Shown: positions 8,472 through 17,369, counted from the first letter of the stretch. The stretch: 64,000 bases of DNA from JAABRB01 sp041617635 (GCA_041617635.1 JBFJOO010000012.1:1-64000); one strand, 5' to 3'. Notes: generated by a model from the sequence alone, not told the origin. Translations and numbers: made by a program.

Positions 8472-9227
8472 TCAAGCACCCAGGTTGAGCACGATGCCGG
8501 AGAGGTGCGCCGCGCGCTCGGAGGCGAGAAAGGCGACCGTATCGCCGACCTGTTCCGGCTCGATGATCTTGCCGAAGCTGCCGTCCTTCACGACGTCGTC
8601 GACGCGCGACTCGTCGCCATACTTCTGCTTCGCCACGGTGCGCATCAGCGCGACGATGCGGTCGGTGCGCGTCGCGGGCGGATGCACCGCGACGACGCGC
8701 ACGCCGAACTGGGTCGACTTCTGCCCGACCCCCTTCGTGAACGCCGCGAGCCCCGCGTTGGCCGTCGCGCCGCAGACGTATTCGAAGGAAGGCTTCTCGC
8801 CGGCCATGCCGATCACGTTCACGATCACGCCGTGGCCGCGGCTCTTCATGTGGCCGAGCATCGCGCGGGTCATGTTGACGTAGCCGAAGACCTTGAGGTC
8901 CCATGCGTGACGCCACCCGGCCTCGTCGATGTCGAGCAGCGAGCCGCCGGGGATGTCGCCCGCGTTGTTCACCAGGATGTCGGCGGCACTGCACGCGGCC
9001 GCAACCTTCTGCACGGCCGCGCTGTCACGCAGGTCGGCCGGATGCAGCCCGACTTCGACCGGGTGCTTCTCGCGCACCTGCTTGCGCGCGGCCTCGAGCC
9101 GCCCGGTGTCGCGCCCGACGAGATGCAGGTTGCATCCCTCGGCCGCGAAGCTCATGGCGCAGGCGAGCCCGATGCCTTTCGAGCCGCCGGTGACGAGTAC
9201 CGTCTTCCCTTTCAGTCCGAGATCCAT
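8472..9227 (-). CDS. SDR-family protein with degenerate catalytic site
   Basis: A 251-residue Rossmann-fold protein. The cofactor motif is intact (TGGSKGIG, then the NNAG motif in ILVNNAGDIPGG). The catalytic region is unusual: where classical SDRs have Ser and Tyr-x-x-x-Lys, this sequence reads VNVIGMAG and VCGATANAGLAAFTK, so by alignment the Tyr, the Lys and probably the Ser are replaced. It may bind NAD(P) without the standard chemistry or use another mechanism. The start is the ATG behind AAGGAGCACC; about 40 residues of upstream in-frame sequence were excluded. It follows the alpha/beta hydrolase stop by 13 bases in the same direction and is therefore probably co-transcribed with it. 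Confidence 0.87.
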   Translation of the reverse strand: MDLGLKGKTVLVTGGSKGIGLACAMSFAAEGCNLHLVGRDTGRLEAARKQVREKHPVEVGLHPADLRDSAAVQKVAAACSAADILVNNAGDIPGGSLLDIDEAGWRHAWDLKVFGYVNMTRAMLGHMKSRGHGVIVNVIGMAGEKPSFEYVCGATANAGLAAFTKGVGQKSTQFGVRVVAVHPPATRTDRIVALMRTVAKQKYGDESRVDDVVKDGSFGKIIEPEQVGDTVAFLASERAAHLSGIVLNLGA

Positions 9228-9240
9228 GTGGTGCTCCTTG

Positions 9241-10122
9241 TCATTTCTTGTCGAATCCAAGAATGCCGCCTGCGACCGAGCGCGGATCGCGCCGCTCCCA
9301 GCGCCCCGCATCCACCGCCGCGAGAAAGTCCGCGACCGCTGCATTGAAGGCATCCGGCTCCTCGACGTTGATCGCGTGCCCGGCGCGCGGAATCACGACG
9401 AGCCCGGCGCGCGCGATGTTGCGCTTGAGGAGAATTGCGGCCTCCAGGCACGGATCGTCCTCGTCACCGGTCATCACGAGCGTGGGCACGTCGAGCTTCT
9501 GCATCGCCTCGACGAGCTGGTAGAGCAGCGGCCGGCGCATCTGCACGCCGCGCAGTGTGCGCACGACGCCCTCGAGCGGCCGGTTCGCAAACGCCTCCGC
9601 GGCCGCCCGCCAGCCGCGCGGATCCTTGTTCTGGAAGCGTATCCGGGTCGGGCCCTCTGCGTACTTCATCGCCGCGGCAGCGCCGGCGGTCTCAAAGCGT
9701 TGCGCCGCCGCTTCGCACTCGGCCCGGAAAGATTCCTCCGCGCCGGGCTGCGCGCCGTAGCCGCAGCCCGCGACGACGAGTGAGCGCGCGCGGTCGGGAT
9801 ACGCCAAGCCCACGTGCAGTGTGGCGAAGCCGCCCATCGACAATCCGACCACGTGCGCCCGGTCGACCTTCAGATGATCGAGCACCGCGATCACGTCGTC
9901 GCGGGCACGCTCCTGCGAATAGCTCGCGGCGTCGGGCACATCCGAGGGCACGTAGCCCCGGGCGTTGTACGCCACGCAACGGTAGCGGCGCGCGAAGAAG
10001 CGCATCTGCGGCTCCCAGCTCTGGTGATCGCCGGCAAGCTCGTGCACGAAGATGACGGCGGTGCCGCTGCCGGCCTCCTCGTAATAGAGCCGGACGCCGT
10101 CGCTCGCAGTCGCGTGGGGCAT
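9241..10122 (-). CDS. Alpha/beta fold hydrolase (3-oxoadipate enol-lactonase-like)
   Basis: A 293-residue cytoplasmic hydrolase. It starts MPHATASDGVRLYYEEAGSG, has the oxyanion-side loop FVHELAGDHQSW, the nucleophile elbow GLSMGG (Ser95), an Asp in MTGDEDDP and the terminal His in PRAGHAINVEEPDAF. The architecture is that of the enol-lactonase/haloperoxidase group. The ATG is preceded by CCTGGAGGGCACC; upstream in-frame sequence on this strand continues far into the antisense of aapJ and was rejected. It is the first gene of a probable hydrolase-SDR(-TIR) operon and is divergent from aapJ. The substrate is unknown. Confidence 0.88.
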   Translation of the reverse strand: MPHATASDGVRLYYEEAGSGTAVIFVHELAGDHQSWEPQMRFFARRYRCVAYNARGYVPSDVPDAASYSQERARDDVIAVLDHLKVDRAHVVGLSMGGFATLHVGLAYPDRARSLVVAGCGYGAQPGAEESFRAECEAAAQRFETAGAAAAMKYAEGPTRIRFQNKDPRGWRAAAEAFANRPLEGVVRTLRGVQMRRPLLYQLVEAMQKLDVPTLVMTGDEDDPCLEAAILLKRNIARAGLVVIPRAGHAINVEEPDAFNAAVADFLAAVDAGRWERRDPRSVAGGILGFDKK

Positions 10123-10182
10123 GGTGCCCTCCAGGTAACAAAGTAGGAAGCGTACCGCGAAGCGGGCAGCGCCGGGTTTCGG

Positions 10183-10212
10183 TTGCCGCTCCACGCAATG
10201 CGGCGCTAGACT
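10183..10212 (+). promoter_or_regulatory. Candidate sigma70 promoter of aapJ
   Basis: TTGCCG (10183-10188) and TAGACT (10207-10212) are separated by 18 bases, about 43 bases upstream of the aapJ ATG. The boxes match 4 of 6 consensus positions each. This is a sequence-only guess. Confidence 0.35.
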
Positions 10213-10254
10213 GCCTCGATCCGATTTTCCAGAAACTCCCGGAGGAGGTGCGAT

Positions 10255-11271
10255 ATGAGAAAGCTCGCGATGCTCGCAATCGCGGCGGGCGTGCTGCTCG
10301 CCGCGGCAACCGAGCGTGCCGCCGCCCAGTCCACGCTCGATGCGGTCAAGGCGAAGGGTTATGTGCAGTGCGGTGTCAACGTCGGGCTTGCCGGATTCTC
10401 GCAGCCCGACTCGAAGGGGGAGTGGAAGGGAATCGACGTCGACCTGTGCCGGGCGGTCGCCGCGGCTGTGTTCGGCGACGCGTCCAAGGTGCGCTACACG
10501 CCGCTCACCGCGCAGCAGCGGTTCACCGCGCTCCAGTCGGGCGAGATCGACATCCTGTCGCGCAACACCACCTGGACCGCGACGCGCGACTCGAGCCTCG
10601 GGCTCAATTTCGCCGGCGTGATCTACTACGACGGTCAAGGCTTCATGGTGCCGCGGAAGCTCAACGTGAAGAGCGCCAAGCAGCTGAACGGCGCGACCGT
10701 CTGCGTGCAGCCCGGCACCACGACCGAGCTCAACCTCGCGGACTACTTTCGCGCTAACAAGATGACGTTCAAGCCGGTCGTCATCGAGAAGCTCGAGGAG
10801 GTGCTGAACGCCTATTTCGCGGGACGCTGCGACGTGTACACGACCGATATTTCCGGCCTGGTGGCGGTGCGCGCCTCGCGCGCGCCGAACCCCGCCGACC
10901 ACGTGATCCTGCCCGAAGTGATCTCGAAGGAGCCGCTCGGGCCGGTGGTGCGGCACGGCGACGACAAGTGGTTCGACGTCGTCAAGTGGACGCTCTTCGC
11001 GATGCTGGAGGCCGAGGAGCTTGGGCTCTCGTCCAAAACCATCGAGCAAGACGCGGCGAGCCCCAACCCCGCCATTCAGCGCTTCACCGGCGCGACGGGC
11101 GACATCGGCAAGATGCTCGGCCTGGACAATCGCTGGGCGTTCAACATCGTGAAGCAGGTCGGCAACTACGGCGAGATCTTCGCGACCAACCTCAAGCCGC
11201 TGGGGTTCGACCGGGGGATCAACAATCTCTGGACGAACGGCGGCCTGATGTACGCCCCGCCGATCAGGTAG
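10255..11271 (+). CDS. aapJ: General L-amino-acid ABC transporter substrate-binding protein
   Basis: A 338-residue periplasmic amino-acid binding protein of the SBP_bac_3/AapJ type. It has a Sec signal (MRKLAMLAIAAGVLLAAA, then AAAQS), the first-strand motif VKAKGYVQCGVNVG, the EWKGIDVDLCRAVAAAVFGD ligand region, LQSGEIDILSRNTTWT and the C-terminal LWTNGGLMYAPPIR. AapJ delivers a broad range of polar L-amino acids to the AapQM permease. The start follows GGAGGAGGTGCGAT. It is the first gene of the aap operon, with aapQ 111 bases downstream and a candidate promoter upstream. Confidence 0.93.
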   Translation: MRKLAMLAIAAGVLLAAATERAAAQSTLDAVKAKGYVQCGVNVGLAGFSQPDSKGEWKGIDVDLCRAVAAAVFGDASKVRYTPLTAQQRFTALQSGEIDILSRNTTWTATRDSSLGLNFAGVIYYDGQGFMVPRKLNVKSAKQLNGATVCVQPGTTTELNLADYFRANKMTFKPVVIEKLEEVLNAYFAGRCDVYTTDISGLVAVRASRAPNPADHVILPEVISKEPLGPVVRHGDDKWFDVVKWTLFAMLEAEELGLSSKTIEQDAASPNPAIQRFTGATGDIGKMLGLDNRWAFNIVKQVGNYGEIFATNLKPLGFDRGINNLWTNGGLMYAPPIR

Positions 11272-11307
11272 CTCGTCGCGCGCGAAACGAGATCGAAGCC
11301 GGTCGAT

Positions 11308-11319
11308 CCGCACGTGCGG
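11308..11319. repeat. 12-bp perfect palindrome between aapJ and aapQ
   Basis: CCGCACGTGCGG reads the same on both strands and sits in the 111-base spacer after aapJ. It could be a protein-binding site or, with no loop, only a weak RNA hairpin. The larger spacer fits the usual excess of binding protein over permease, but no terminator with a T tract is visible. Confidence 0.4.
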
Positions 11320-11382
11320 GGAACAGGGTCCCGTGACCGGCATGCCTACGGGCACGAGCCGCGATTGCCGGCGAAGAACTGA

Positions 11383-12537
11383 ATGAGGCTCTCAACCGGC
11401 GATCCGAAGCTGCGCGCGCTCGTCTACCAGGCGACGGCGATCGCCGCGGCGATCCTGTTCGGCTGGTTCCTGATCACGAACACCATCACCAATCTCGAGG
11501 CGCGGCACATCGCAAGCGGCTTCGGGTTCCTCGCGCGCGAGGCGGGCTTCGAGATCGGCGAGACGTCGTTCATCCCGTACAGCGCGGCCGACTCCTACCT
11601 CCGGGCGCTCGCGGTCGGTTTGGCGAACACGTTTCGCGTCGCGTTGATCGGCATCGTCGCCGCGAGCGTGCTCGGCACGCTGATCGGCCTCGCGCGGCTG
11701 TCGCGCAACTGGCTGGTGGCGAAGCTCGCGGCCGGCTACGTCGAGTTTGTGCGCAACGTGCCGCTGCTGGTGCAGCTCTTTCTCTGGTACGTCGTCATCA
11801 CCGAGAACCTTCCCGGCATCCGCGCAGCGCTCGAGCCGCTCCCGGGCGTGTTTCTGGCGAACCGCGGCATTTTCTTTCCGGTGCCGGCCCCGGATCCGGC
11901 TCATGGCTGGATGATCGGCGCATTCGCGGCGGGAGTCGTCGCCTCGATCGCCTTTGCGTGGTGGGCCAACCGGCGCCAGGCGCAGACCGGCCATCGTCCG
12001 CCGGTGCTCGCGGGGGCGCTCGCCTTCTTGATCGTGCCGCCAGCGATCGCGTGGCTGGCCGGCGGCGCGCCGAGCGAGCTCAGCGTTCCCCGTCTGGAAG
12101 GCTTCAACTTCGCCGGCGGCGGAGTGCTCACGCCGGAGTTCGCCGCGCTCACCTTCGGGCTCATCACCTACACCGCGGCGTTCATCGCGGAGATCGTGCG
12201 CGCCGGCATCCTTGCAATTCATCTTGGCCAGTTCGAGGCCGCGTACGCGTTGGGGCTGCGCCGCGGGCTCGCCATGCGGCTGGTGGTGCTGCCGCAGGCG
12301 CTGCGCGTGATCGTGCCGCCCTTGACCAGCCAGTACCTCAATATCGCCAAGAACAGCTCGCTAGCGGTGGCGATCGGCTATCCCGATCTCGTCTCGATCG
12401 CGAACACCGTGATGAACCAGACCGGCCAGGCAATTGAGGGCATCGCGATCATCATGGCGGTCTACCTCACGATCTCGCTCTCAATCTCGGTGTTCATGAA
12501 CTGGTACAACGCGCGCATCGCGCTGCGGGAGCGCTAG
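11383..12537 (+). CDS. aapQ: Amino-acid ABC transporter permease AapQ
   Basis: A 384-residue inner-membrane permease of the His/Glu/Gln/Arg family, the length expected for the AapQ type, which has a long loop between the early helices. It has an N-terminal transmembrane segment, the conserved YVEFVRNVPLLVQLFLWY segment and a C-terminal permease signature from YTAAFIAEIVRAGI through ALGLRRGLAMRLVVLPQALR (the EAA loop that contacts the ATPase). It forms the pore with AapM. The aapM start lies 3 bases after its stop, indicating coupled expression. Confidence 0.92.
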   Translation: MRLSTGDPKLRALVYQATAIAAAILFGWFLITNTITNLEARHIASGFGFLAREAGFEIGETSFIPYSAADSYLRALAVGLANTFRVALIGIVAASVLGTLIGLARLSRNWLVAKLAAGYVEFVRNVPLLVQLFLWYVVITENLPGIRAALEPLPGVFLANRGIFFPVPAPDPAHGWMIGAFAAGVVASIAFAWWANRRQAQTGHRPPVLAGALAFLIVPPAIAWLAGGAPSELSVPRLEGFNFAGGGVLTPEFAALTFGLITYTAAFIAEIVRAGILAIHLGQFEAAYALGLRRGLAMRLVVLPQALRVIVPPLTSQYLNIAKNSSLAVAIGYPDLVSIANTVMNQTGQAIEGIAIIMAVYLTISLSISVFMNWYNARIALRER

Positions 12538-12540
12538 CCA

Positions 12541-13611
12541 ATGGGCGCCGTTTCCGTCGTGCCGTGGCTGCGGGCAAATCTCTTCTCGAGCTGGCCGAAT
12601 GCGCTGCTGACGATCCTCGCGCTCTGGCTGCTGTGGCGCCTGGTTCCGCCGTTCGTCGACTGGGCGTTCCTCCATGCGATCTGGCAGGCGCCGGACTCGA
12701 AGGTATGCCGCGCGGCCGCGGGCTCGGGCGCGTGCTGGGCTTTCGTCGCCGAGAAGCACCGCTTCATCCTCTTCGGCACGTATCCGTACGGTGAGCACTG
12801 GCGGCCGGCGGCCGCGTGCGTCGTGCTCGTCGCGCTCTGGATCGTGAGCGCGCTGCGACGGTTCTGGACCTGGCGGCTCGTGCCGATCTGGGCCGTGGGC
12901 CTCACCGCGGTCGGCGTGCTCATGTGGGGGGGCGTACCCGGCCTGCCCTACGTCGAGAATGAGCGCTGGGGCGGCCTCATCCTGACGCTGCTGCTGACGA
13001 CGTTCGGTCTCGCGATCGCGTTTCCTCTGTCGATCCTGCTGGCGCTCGGCCGGCGGTCCGGCATGCCCGTGATCCAGGGGCTGTGCGTCGGGTTCATCGA
13101 GCTCATCAGGGGCGTGCCGCTCATCTCGCTCCTCTTCATGGCGTCGGTGATGCTGCCGCTCTTCCTCCCGGAAGGCGTCACGATCGACAAGCTGCTCCGC
13201 GCGCAGATCGCGATGATCCTCTTCGCCGCCGCCTATCTCGCCGAGGTGGTGCGCGGCGGGCTGCAGGCGATTCCCCAGGGCCAGTACGAGGCGGCCGATG
13301 CGCTCGGTCTTTCGTACTGGAGGAAGACCCTGCTCGTCGTCCTGCCGCAGGCGCTCAGGATCTCGATCCCGCCCACCGTCAACACCTTCATCGGATTCTT
13401 CAAGGACACGTCGCTCGTGCTGATCATCGGGCTCTTCGATCTCCTGTCGACGATCAAGATCTCGCTCACCGAGCCGGCCTGGAACGGCTTTGGCCTGGAG
13501 GCGTATCTTTTCGCGGCGCTCGTCTACTTCGCGTTCTGCTTCGCGATGTCGCGCTACAGCCAGAACCTCGAGCGCGAGCTTGCGAGGTCGGATGCGGGGA
13601 GCCGAAGATGA
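12541..13611 (+). CDS. aapM: Amino-acid ABC transporter permease AapM
   Basis: A 356-residue second permease of the aap system. It has the VGFIELIRGVPLISLLFMAS segment and the EAA-loop ADALGLSYWRKTLLVVLPQALR, with FIGFFKDTSLVLIIGLFDLL near the end. Its stop codon overlaps an ATG in an ATGA at 13608-13611; the frame opened there (MSGETRGAA, then stop) looks like the lost start of aapP, which now lies 2.9 kb downstream behind an opposite-strand ATPase gene. Confidence 0.92.
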   Translation: MGAVSVVPWLRANLFSSWPNALLTILALWLLWRLVPPFVDWAFLHAIWQAPDSKVCRAAAGSGACWAFVAEKHRFILFGTYPYGEHWRPAAACVVLVALWIVSALRRFWTWRLVPIWAVGLTAVGVLMWGGVPGLPYVENERWGGLILTLLLTTFGLAIAFPLSILLALGRRSGMPVIQGLCVGFIELIRGVPLISLLFMASVMLPLFLPEGVTIDKLLRAQIAMILFAAAYLAEVVRGGLQAIPQGQYEAADALGLSYWRKTLLVVLPQALRISIPPTVNTFIGFFKDTSLVLIIGLFDLLSTIKISLTEPAWNGFGLEAYLFAALVYFAFCFAMSRYSQNLERELARSDAGSRR

Positions 13612-13618
13612 GCGGCGA
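13607..13618. repeat. Left copy of 12-bp direct repeat flanking the ATPase segment
   Basis: GATGAGCGGCGA at 13607-13618 recurs at 16487-16498. Each copy contains an ATG followed by codons for Ser-Gly-Glu: the left at the aapM end, the right at the aapP start. The spacing is 2880 bases. It may mark an insertion junction. Confidence 0.55.
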
Positions 13619-13633
13619 GACACGCGGCGCTGC

Positions 13634-16345
13634 CTAGACCACCCGCCAGCCGATGGCGCGCACGATCCACTTCTCGAGCTCGACGACGATGTAGAGGGAA
13701 AGCGAAACGAGCACGATGCGCAGCCAGACCTCCGGGCCGATCGGCGCAGAGTGGAACAGCGTCTGCATGAACGGCGCGTAAGTGAAGAGCATCTGCAAGC
13801 CGATTGCCGCCGCGAATGTGAGCGGCACGAATCGGTTGCCCGAAACGAAGCTGCTCGGCCACGCCGGCTCCAGCAGGAATCGCGCGCTCAGCAGGTAGAA
13901 CGCCTCGAGCATCACGAGGGTGTTCACCGCCGCAGTGCGCGCCGCCTCGACGCTCGCGCCCCGCGCCTCCTCCAGGATAAACATGCCGAGCGTGACAACG
14001 GTGGCGACCACGGTCACGAGGATCGTCCGCCACAGGAAATAGCGCGAGAAGATCGGCGCCCGCGGGTCGCGTGGCGGCCGGCGCATGACCCCGGGCTCCG
14101 ACGGCTCGAACGCGAGCGCGAGCGAGAGCGTCACCGCGGTGATCATGTTGACCCACAGGATCTGCACCGGAAGGATCGGCAGCGTCAGCCCGAGCGCGAT
14201 CGCCGCCATGAGCGCGCCCGCTTCCGCGCCGTTGGTAGGCATCATGAAGAGGATCGTCTTGCGCAAATTGTCGTAGACGGTGCGGCCCTCCTCCACCGCA
14301 TTCGCAATCGAGGCGAAATTGTCGTCCGCGAGCACCATTTCGGCGGCCTCCTTGGCCGCCTCGGTGCCGGTGATCCCCATCGCCACGCCGATGTCGGCGC
14401 GCTTGAGGGCCGGCGCGTCGTTCACGCCGTCGCCCGTCATCGCCACCACCTCGCCGTTGGCTTGCAGGGCCTCGACGAGCCGCAGCTTGTGCTCCGGGCT
14501 CACGCGCGCGTAGACGTCGGTCTCGGGCGCGATCCGGCGCAGCGTCGCGTCGTCGGCTCGCTCGAGCTCGGCACCGGTCATTGCGGCGCGCCCGGCGCCG
14601 ATGCCGAGCGCGGCGGCGATCGCCGCCGCCGTCGCGCGGTGATCGCCGGTGATCATCTTGACGCGGATGCCCGCCGACCGGCACGCCGCCACCGCGCTGA
14701 TCGCCTCCGCGCGTGGCGGATCGATCATGCCGAGCAGGCCGAGCAGCGTGAGCCCGCCCTCCACATCCGCGAATCCAAGCTCGCGCAATTCCGGGCCGAC
14801 GCGCTTGAATGCCACGGCGAGTACGCGCTGGCCTTGCCCGCCAAGCGCGTCGATGCGGTGCTCCCAGACTGCACCCTGCAAGGGGCGATCCTCGCCCGCG
14901 TGGCGTTCGTGGCTGCACAGCTCGAGCACCCGCTCCGGCGCGCCCTTGAGGTAGACGAAGGCGTGCCCGCCGAGCTCCTGGTGCAGGGTCGCCATGAAGC
15001 GGTGCTCGGACTCGAACGGGATCAAGTCGGTTCGCGGCGAGCGCGCGCTCTCGCGCGCGGCATCGAAACCGGCCTTCATCGCGACGACCAGCAACGCGCC
15101 CTCGGTCGGATCGCCGTCCACCGACCACTCGCCGTCGCGCTGGTGCACGCAGGCGTCGTTGCAGAGCATCCCGGCGCGCACGAGCTCGAGGAGCCCAGGC
15201 TCGCCGGCGGGATCGGCGCGTGCCCCGTCCGCAAGGAAATCGCCCCGTGGCTCGTATCCTGAACCGCTCACCGAGTATTCACGGTCGGCCGTCACCGCCG
15301 ACTGCACCATCATCTCGTTGCGCGTCAACGTGCCGGTCTTGTCCGAGCAGACCACCGTGACGCTCCCGAGCCCCTCGACCGCCGGCAGCAGGCGCACGAT
15401 GGCATTGCGCCGCGCCATGCGTTGCACGCCGATCGCGAGCGTGATGGTCATGACGGCCGGCAGCCCCTCCGGAATGGCCGCGACCGCGAGCCCGACCGCG
15501 GCGAGGAACATGACCGACGCCGGATAGCCGCGCGCGATGCCGAGAAAGAACGTGAGCGCTGCGAGCACGAGGATCGCCAGGCTCAGCCACCGCGCGAACA
15601 CCGCGATCTTGCGCAAGAGCGGCGTCTCCAGGCGCTCGACGCCGGCCAGCAGCTCCGAGATCCGGCCAATCTCGGTGCGGTCCCCGGTGGCCACCACCAC
15701 GCCGCGACCCTGGCCAAACGTCACCAGCGTTCCCGAGTAAGCCATCGAGGTGCGGTCACCCAGCGCGGTGTCGTGCCCAACACGCTCGGACTGCTTCTCG
15801 ACCGGCACCGATTCGCCGGTGAGCGATGCCTCGTCGATGCGCAGCGTCTTGACGCGGACGAGCCGCAGGTCCGCCGGCACGCGGTCGCCGGACTGGACCT
15901 GCACCACGTCGCCCGGCACCAGTTCCGCGGATGGGACGCTGACCAGCTGCCCGTCGCGGATGGCGAGCGCCTTGAGCGAGAGCATCGCCCGGATCGACTC
16001 GAGCGCCTGCTCCGCCTTGCCCTCCTGGATGAAGCCGACCAGCGCGTTGATCACCACCACGCCGACGATGACGCCGGTATCGACCCACTGCCCGAGGAGC
16101 GCCGTCACCAGCGCCGCGCCCAGCAGCACGTAGATGAGCACATTGTGGAACTGCAGCAAAAAGCGCTCGAGCGCGGTGCGCCCCGGCCGCTCGGAGAGCC
16201 GGTTCGGGCCGTGCGTCGCGAGCCGCTCGCGCGCGGCTTCGGTCGAGATGCCGTTCGGCCCGCTCGCCGCGAGACGGAACGCCTCCGCGGCGTCGATCGC
16301 ATGAAACGCGACCGCCGGTGGCGAGGGCGGGGGTTCGATACTCAT
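13634..16345 (-). CDS. Cation-transporting P-type ATPase (P2-like)
   Basis: A 903-residue P-type ATPase related to the SERCA/PacL group. In order it has an N-terminal cation-ATPase domain, the TGES actuator loop, the M4 motif AAIPEGLPAVMT, the phosphorylation site CSDKTGTLT (Asp335), the hinge MTGDGVNDAPALKRAD and a C-terminal helix bundle. In M6 it reads LWVNMITAVTLSLALAFEP, with Ala where SERCA has the calcium-binding Asp, so the transported ion is uncertain. It moves a cation across the inner membrane at the cost of ATP. The start is an ATG with weak ribosome-binding sequence; an earlier in-frame ATG at 16393 is possible. It lies antisense between aapM and aapP, and its TAG stop shares CTAG with the stop of the mini-frame after aapM. 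Confidence 0.92.
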   Translation of the reverse strand: MSIEPPPSPPAVAFHAIDAAEAFRLAASGPNGISTEAARERLATHGPNRLSERPGRTALERFLLQFHNVLIYVLLGAALVTALLGQWVDTGVIVGVVVINALVGFIQEGKAEQALESIRAMLSLKALAIRDGQLVSVPSAELVPGDVVQVQSGDRVPADLRLVRVKTLRIDEASLTGESVPVEKQSERVGHDTALGDRTSMAYSGTLVTFGQGRGVVVATGDRTEIGRISELLAGVERLETPLLRKIAVFARWLSLAILVLAALTFFLGIARGYPASVMFLAAVGLAVAAIPEGLPAVMTITLAIGVQRMARRNAIVRLLPAVEGLGSVTVVCSDKTGTLTRNEMMVQSAVTADREYSVSGSGYEPRGDFLADGARADPAGEPGLLELVRAGMLCNDACVHQRDGEWSVDGDPTEGALLVVAMKAGFDAARESARSPRTDLIPFESEHRFMATLHQELGGHAFVYLKGAPERVLELCSHERHAGEDRPLQGAVWEHRIDALGGQGQRVLAVAFKRVGPELRELGFADVEGGLTLLGLLGMIDPPRAEAISAVAACRSAGIRVKMITGDHRATAAAIAAALGIGAGRAAMTGAELERADDATLRRIAPETDVYARVSPEHKLRLVEALQANGEVVAMTGDGVNDAPALKRADIGVAMGITGTEAAKEAAEMVLADDNFASIANAVEEGRTVYDNLRKTILFMMPTNGAEAGALMAAIALGLTLPILPVQILWVNMITAVTLSLALAFEPSEPGVMRRPPRDPRAPIFSRYFLWRTILVTVVATVVTLGMFILEEARGASVEAARTAAVNTLVMLEAFYLLSARFLLEPAWPSSFVSGNRFVPLTFAAAIGLQMLFTYAPFMQTLFHSAPIGPEVWLRIVLVSLSLYIVVELEKWIVRAIGWRVV

Positions 16346-16486
16346 TGCAGGGAAGAACCGTGATGCGCGCGAGTTCACGGCGCGCGGACCCAAGCTTAAC
16401 GGGTTCGCATGGTTCGCATCCGCAATGTCGCGTTACAGTTGCACCCTGGCGCGCAAGCCCGAAAAGGCGCGCGGCGGGGCAACGGC

Positions 16487-16498
16487 GATGAGCGGCGA
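16487..16498. repeat. Right copy of 12-bp direct repeat flanking the ATPase segment
   Basis: This is the second GATGAGCGGCGA, covering the aapP start codon. See the copy at 13607-13618. Confidence 0.55.
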
Positions 16499-17231
16499 AC
16501 CGATGATCCAGATGCGCAAGGTGAGCAAGTGGTTCGGCGCGTTCCAGGCGCTGAAGGACGTCGATCTCACCGTCGGCCCGGGCGAGAAGATCGTCGTGTG
16601 CGGCCCGTCGGGTTCGGGAAAGTCGACCCTGATCCGTCTGGTCAACGGGCTCGAGGTGCATCAGTCGGGCACGGTGGTCGTCGACGGCATCGAGCTCGGC
16701 GACGACCTGCGCCGGATCGAGGCGATCCGGGCCGAGGTCGGGATGGTCTTCCAGAGCTTCAACTTGTTCCCGCACATCACCGTGCTCGAGAACCTGACGC
16801 TCGCGCCGATCTGGGTGCGCAAGATGCCGAAGCAGGAAGCCGTTGCGCTCGCGATGGAGCTGCTTGAGCGGGTGAGGATTCCCGAGCAGGCGGGCAAGTA
16901 CCCGGGCCAGCTATCGGGCGGGCAGCAGCAGCGGGTCGCGATCGCCCGCGCGCTCGCGATGCGCCCCAAGGTGATGCTGTTCGACGAGCCGACCTCGGCG
17001 CTCGATCCGGAGATGATCAAGGAAGTGCTCGACGTGATGATCGAGCTCGCCCGCGAAGGCATGACGATGGTGGTGGTGACGCACGAGATGAGCTTCGCGC
17101 GCACCGTCGCCGACCGGGTCGTGTTCATGGACCAGGGCGAGATCGTCGAGGCGGCGCCTCCCGAGGCGTTCTTCGCGGCGCCGCAGACCGATCGCGCCCG
17201 GCTGTTCCTCAGCCAGATCCTGGGGCATTGA
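16488..17231 (+). CDS. aapP: Amino-acid ABC transporter ATP-binding protein AapP
   Basis: A 247-residue polar amino-acid ABC ATPase. Walker A is GPSGSGKST, the Q-loop follows in VGMVFQSFNLFPH, the signature is LSGGQQQR, Walker B is VMLFDEPTSALDP and the switch histidine is in VVVTHEM. It energises uptake through AapQM. The start is MSGEPMIQ; another ATG lies five codons on, and upstream in-frame codons back to 16425 are not family-like. It is separated from aapM by the antisense P-type ATPase gene, an unusual split of a normally contiguous operon, and so must be read either by transcript passing through that gene or from its own promoter. Confidence 0.93.
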   Translation: MSGEPMIQMRKVSKWFGAFQALKDVDLTVGPGEKIVVCGPSGSGKSTLIRLVNGLEVHQSGTVVVDGIELGDDLRRIEAIRAEVGMVFQSFNLFPHITVLENLTLAPIWVRKMPKQEAVALAMELLERVRIPEQAGKYPGQLSGGQQQRVAIARALAMRPKVMLFDEPTSALDPEMIKEVLDVMIELAREGMTMVVVTHEMSFARTVADRVVFMDQGEIVEAAPPEAFFAAPQTDRARLFLSQILGH

Positions 17232-17369
17232 CCCTCACCCGGAGCGCCTCGGTCGGATGGCCGGCGACGGCGTTGTCAACTTGCCCGACTCGGCCGCGTG
17301 CTTCGATATCCGCCGCGCCGGCGTCGATAAGGGTATTCTGGCCGGTCATCAATGCGGGAGTCGCGGGCG

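Noticed and set aside
13490..15262. A 590-codon plus-strand open frame opposite the P-type ATPase gene
   Set aside because: The minus-strand frame has all P-type motifs; the plus-strand frame is an Arg/His-rich shadow.
13607..16498. Insertion sequence or transposon at the aap locus
   Set aside because: There is no transposase gene and no terminal inverted repeat; only the 12-bp direct repeat and the interrupted gene order support an insertion.
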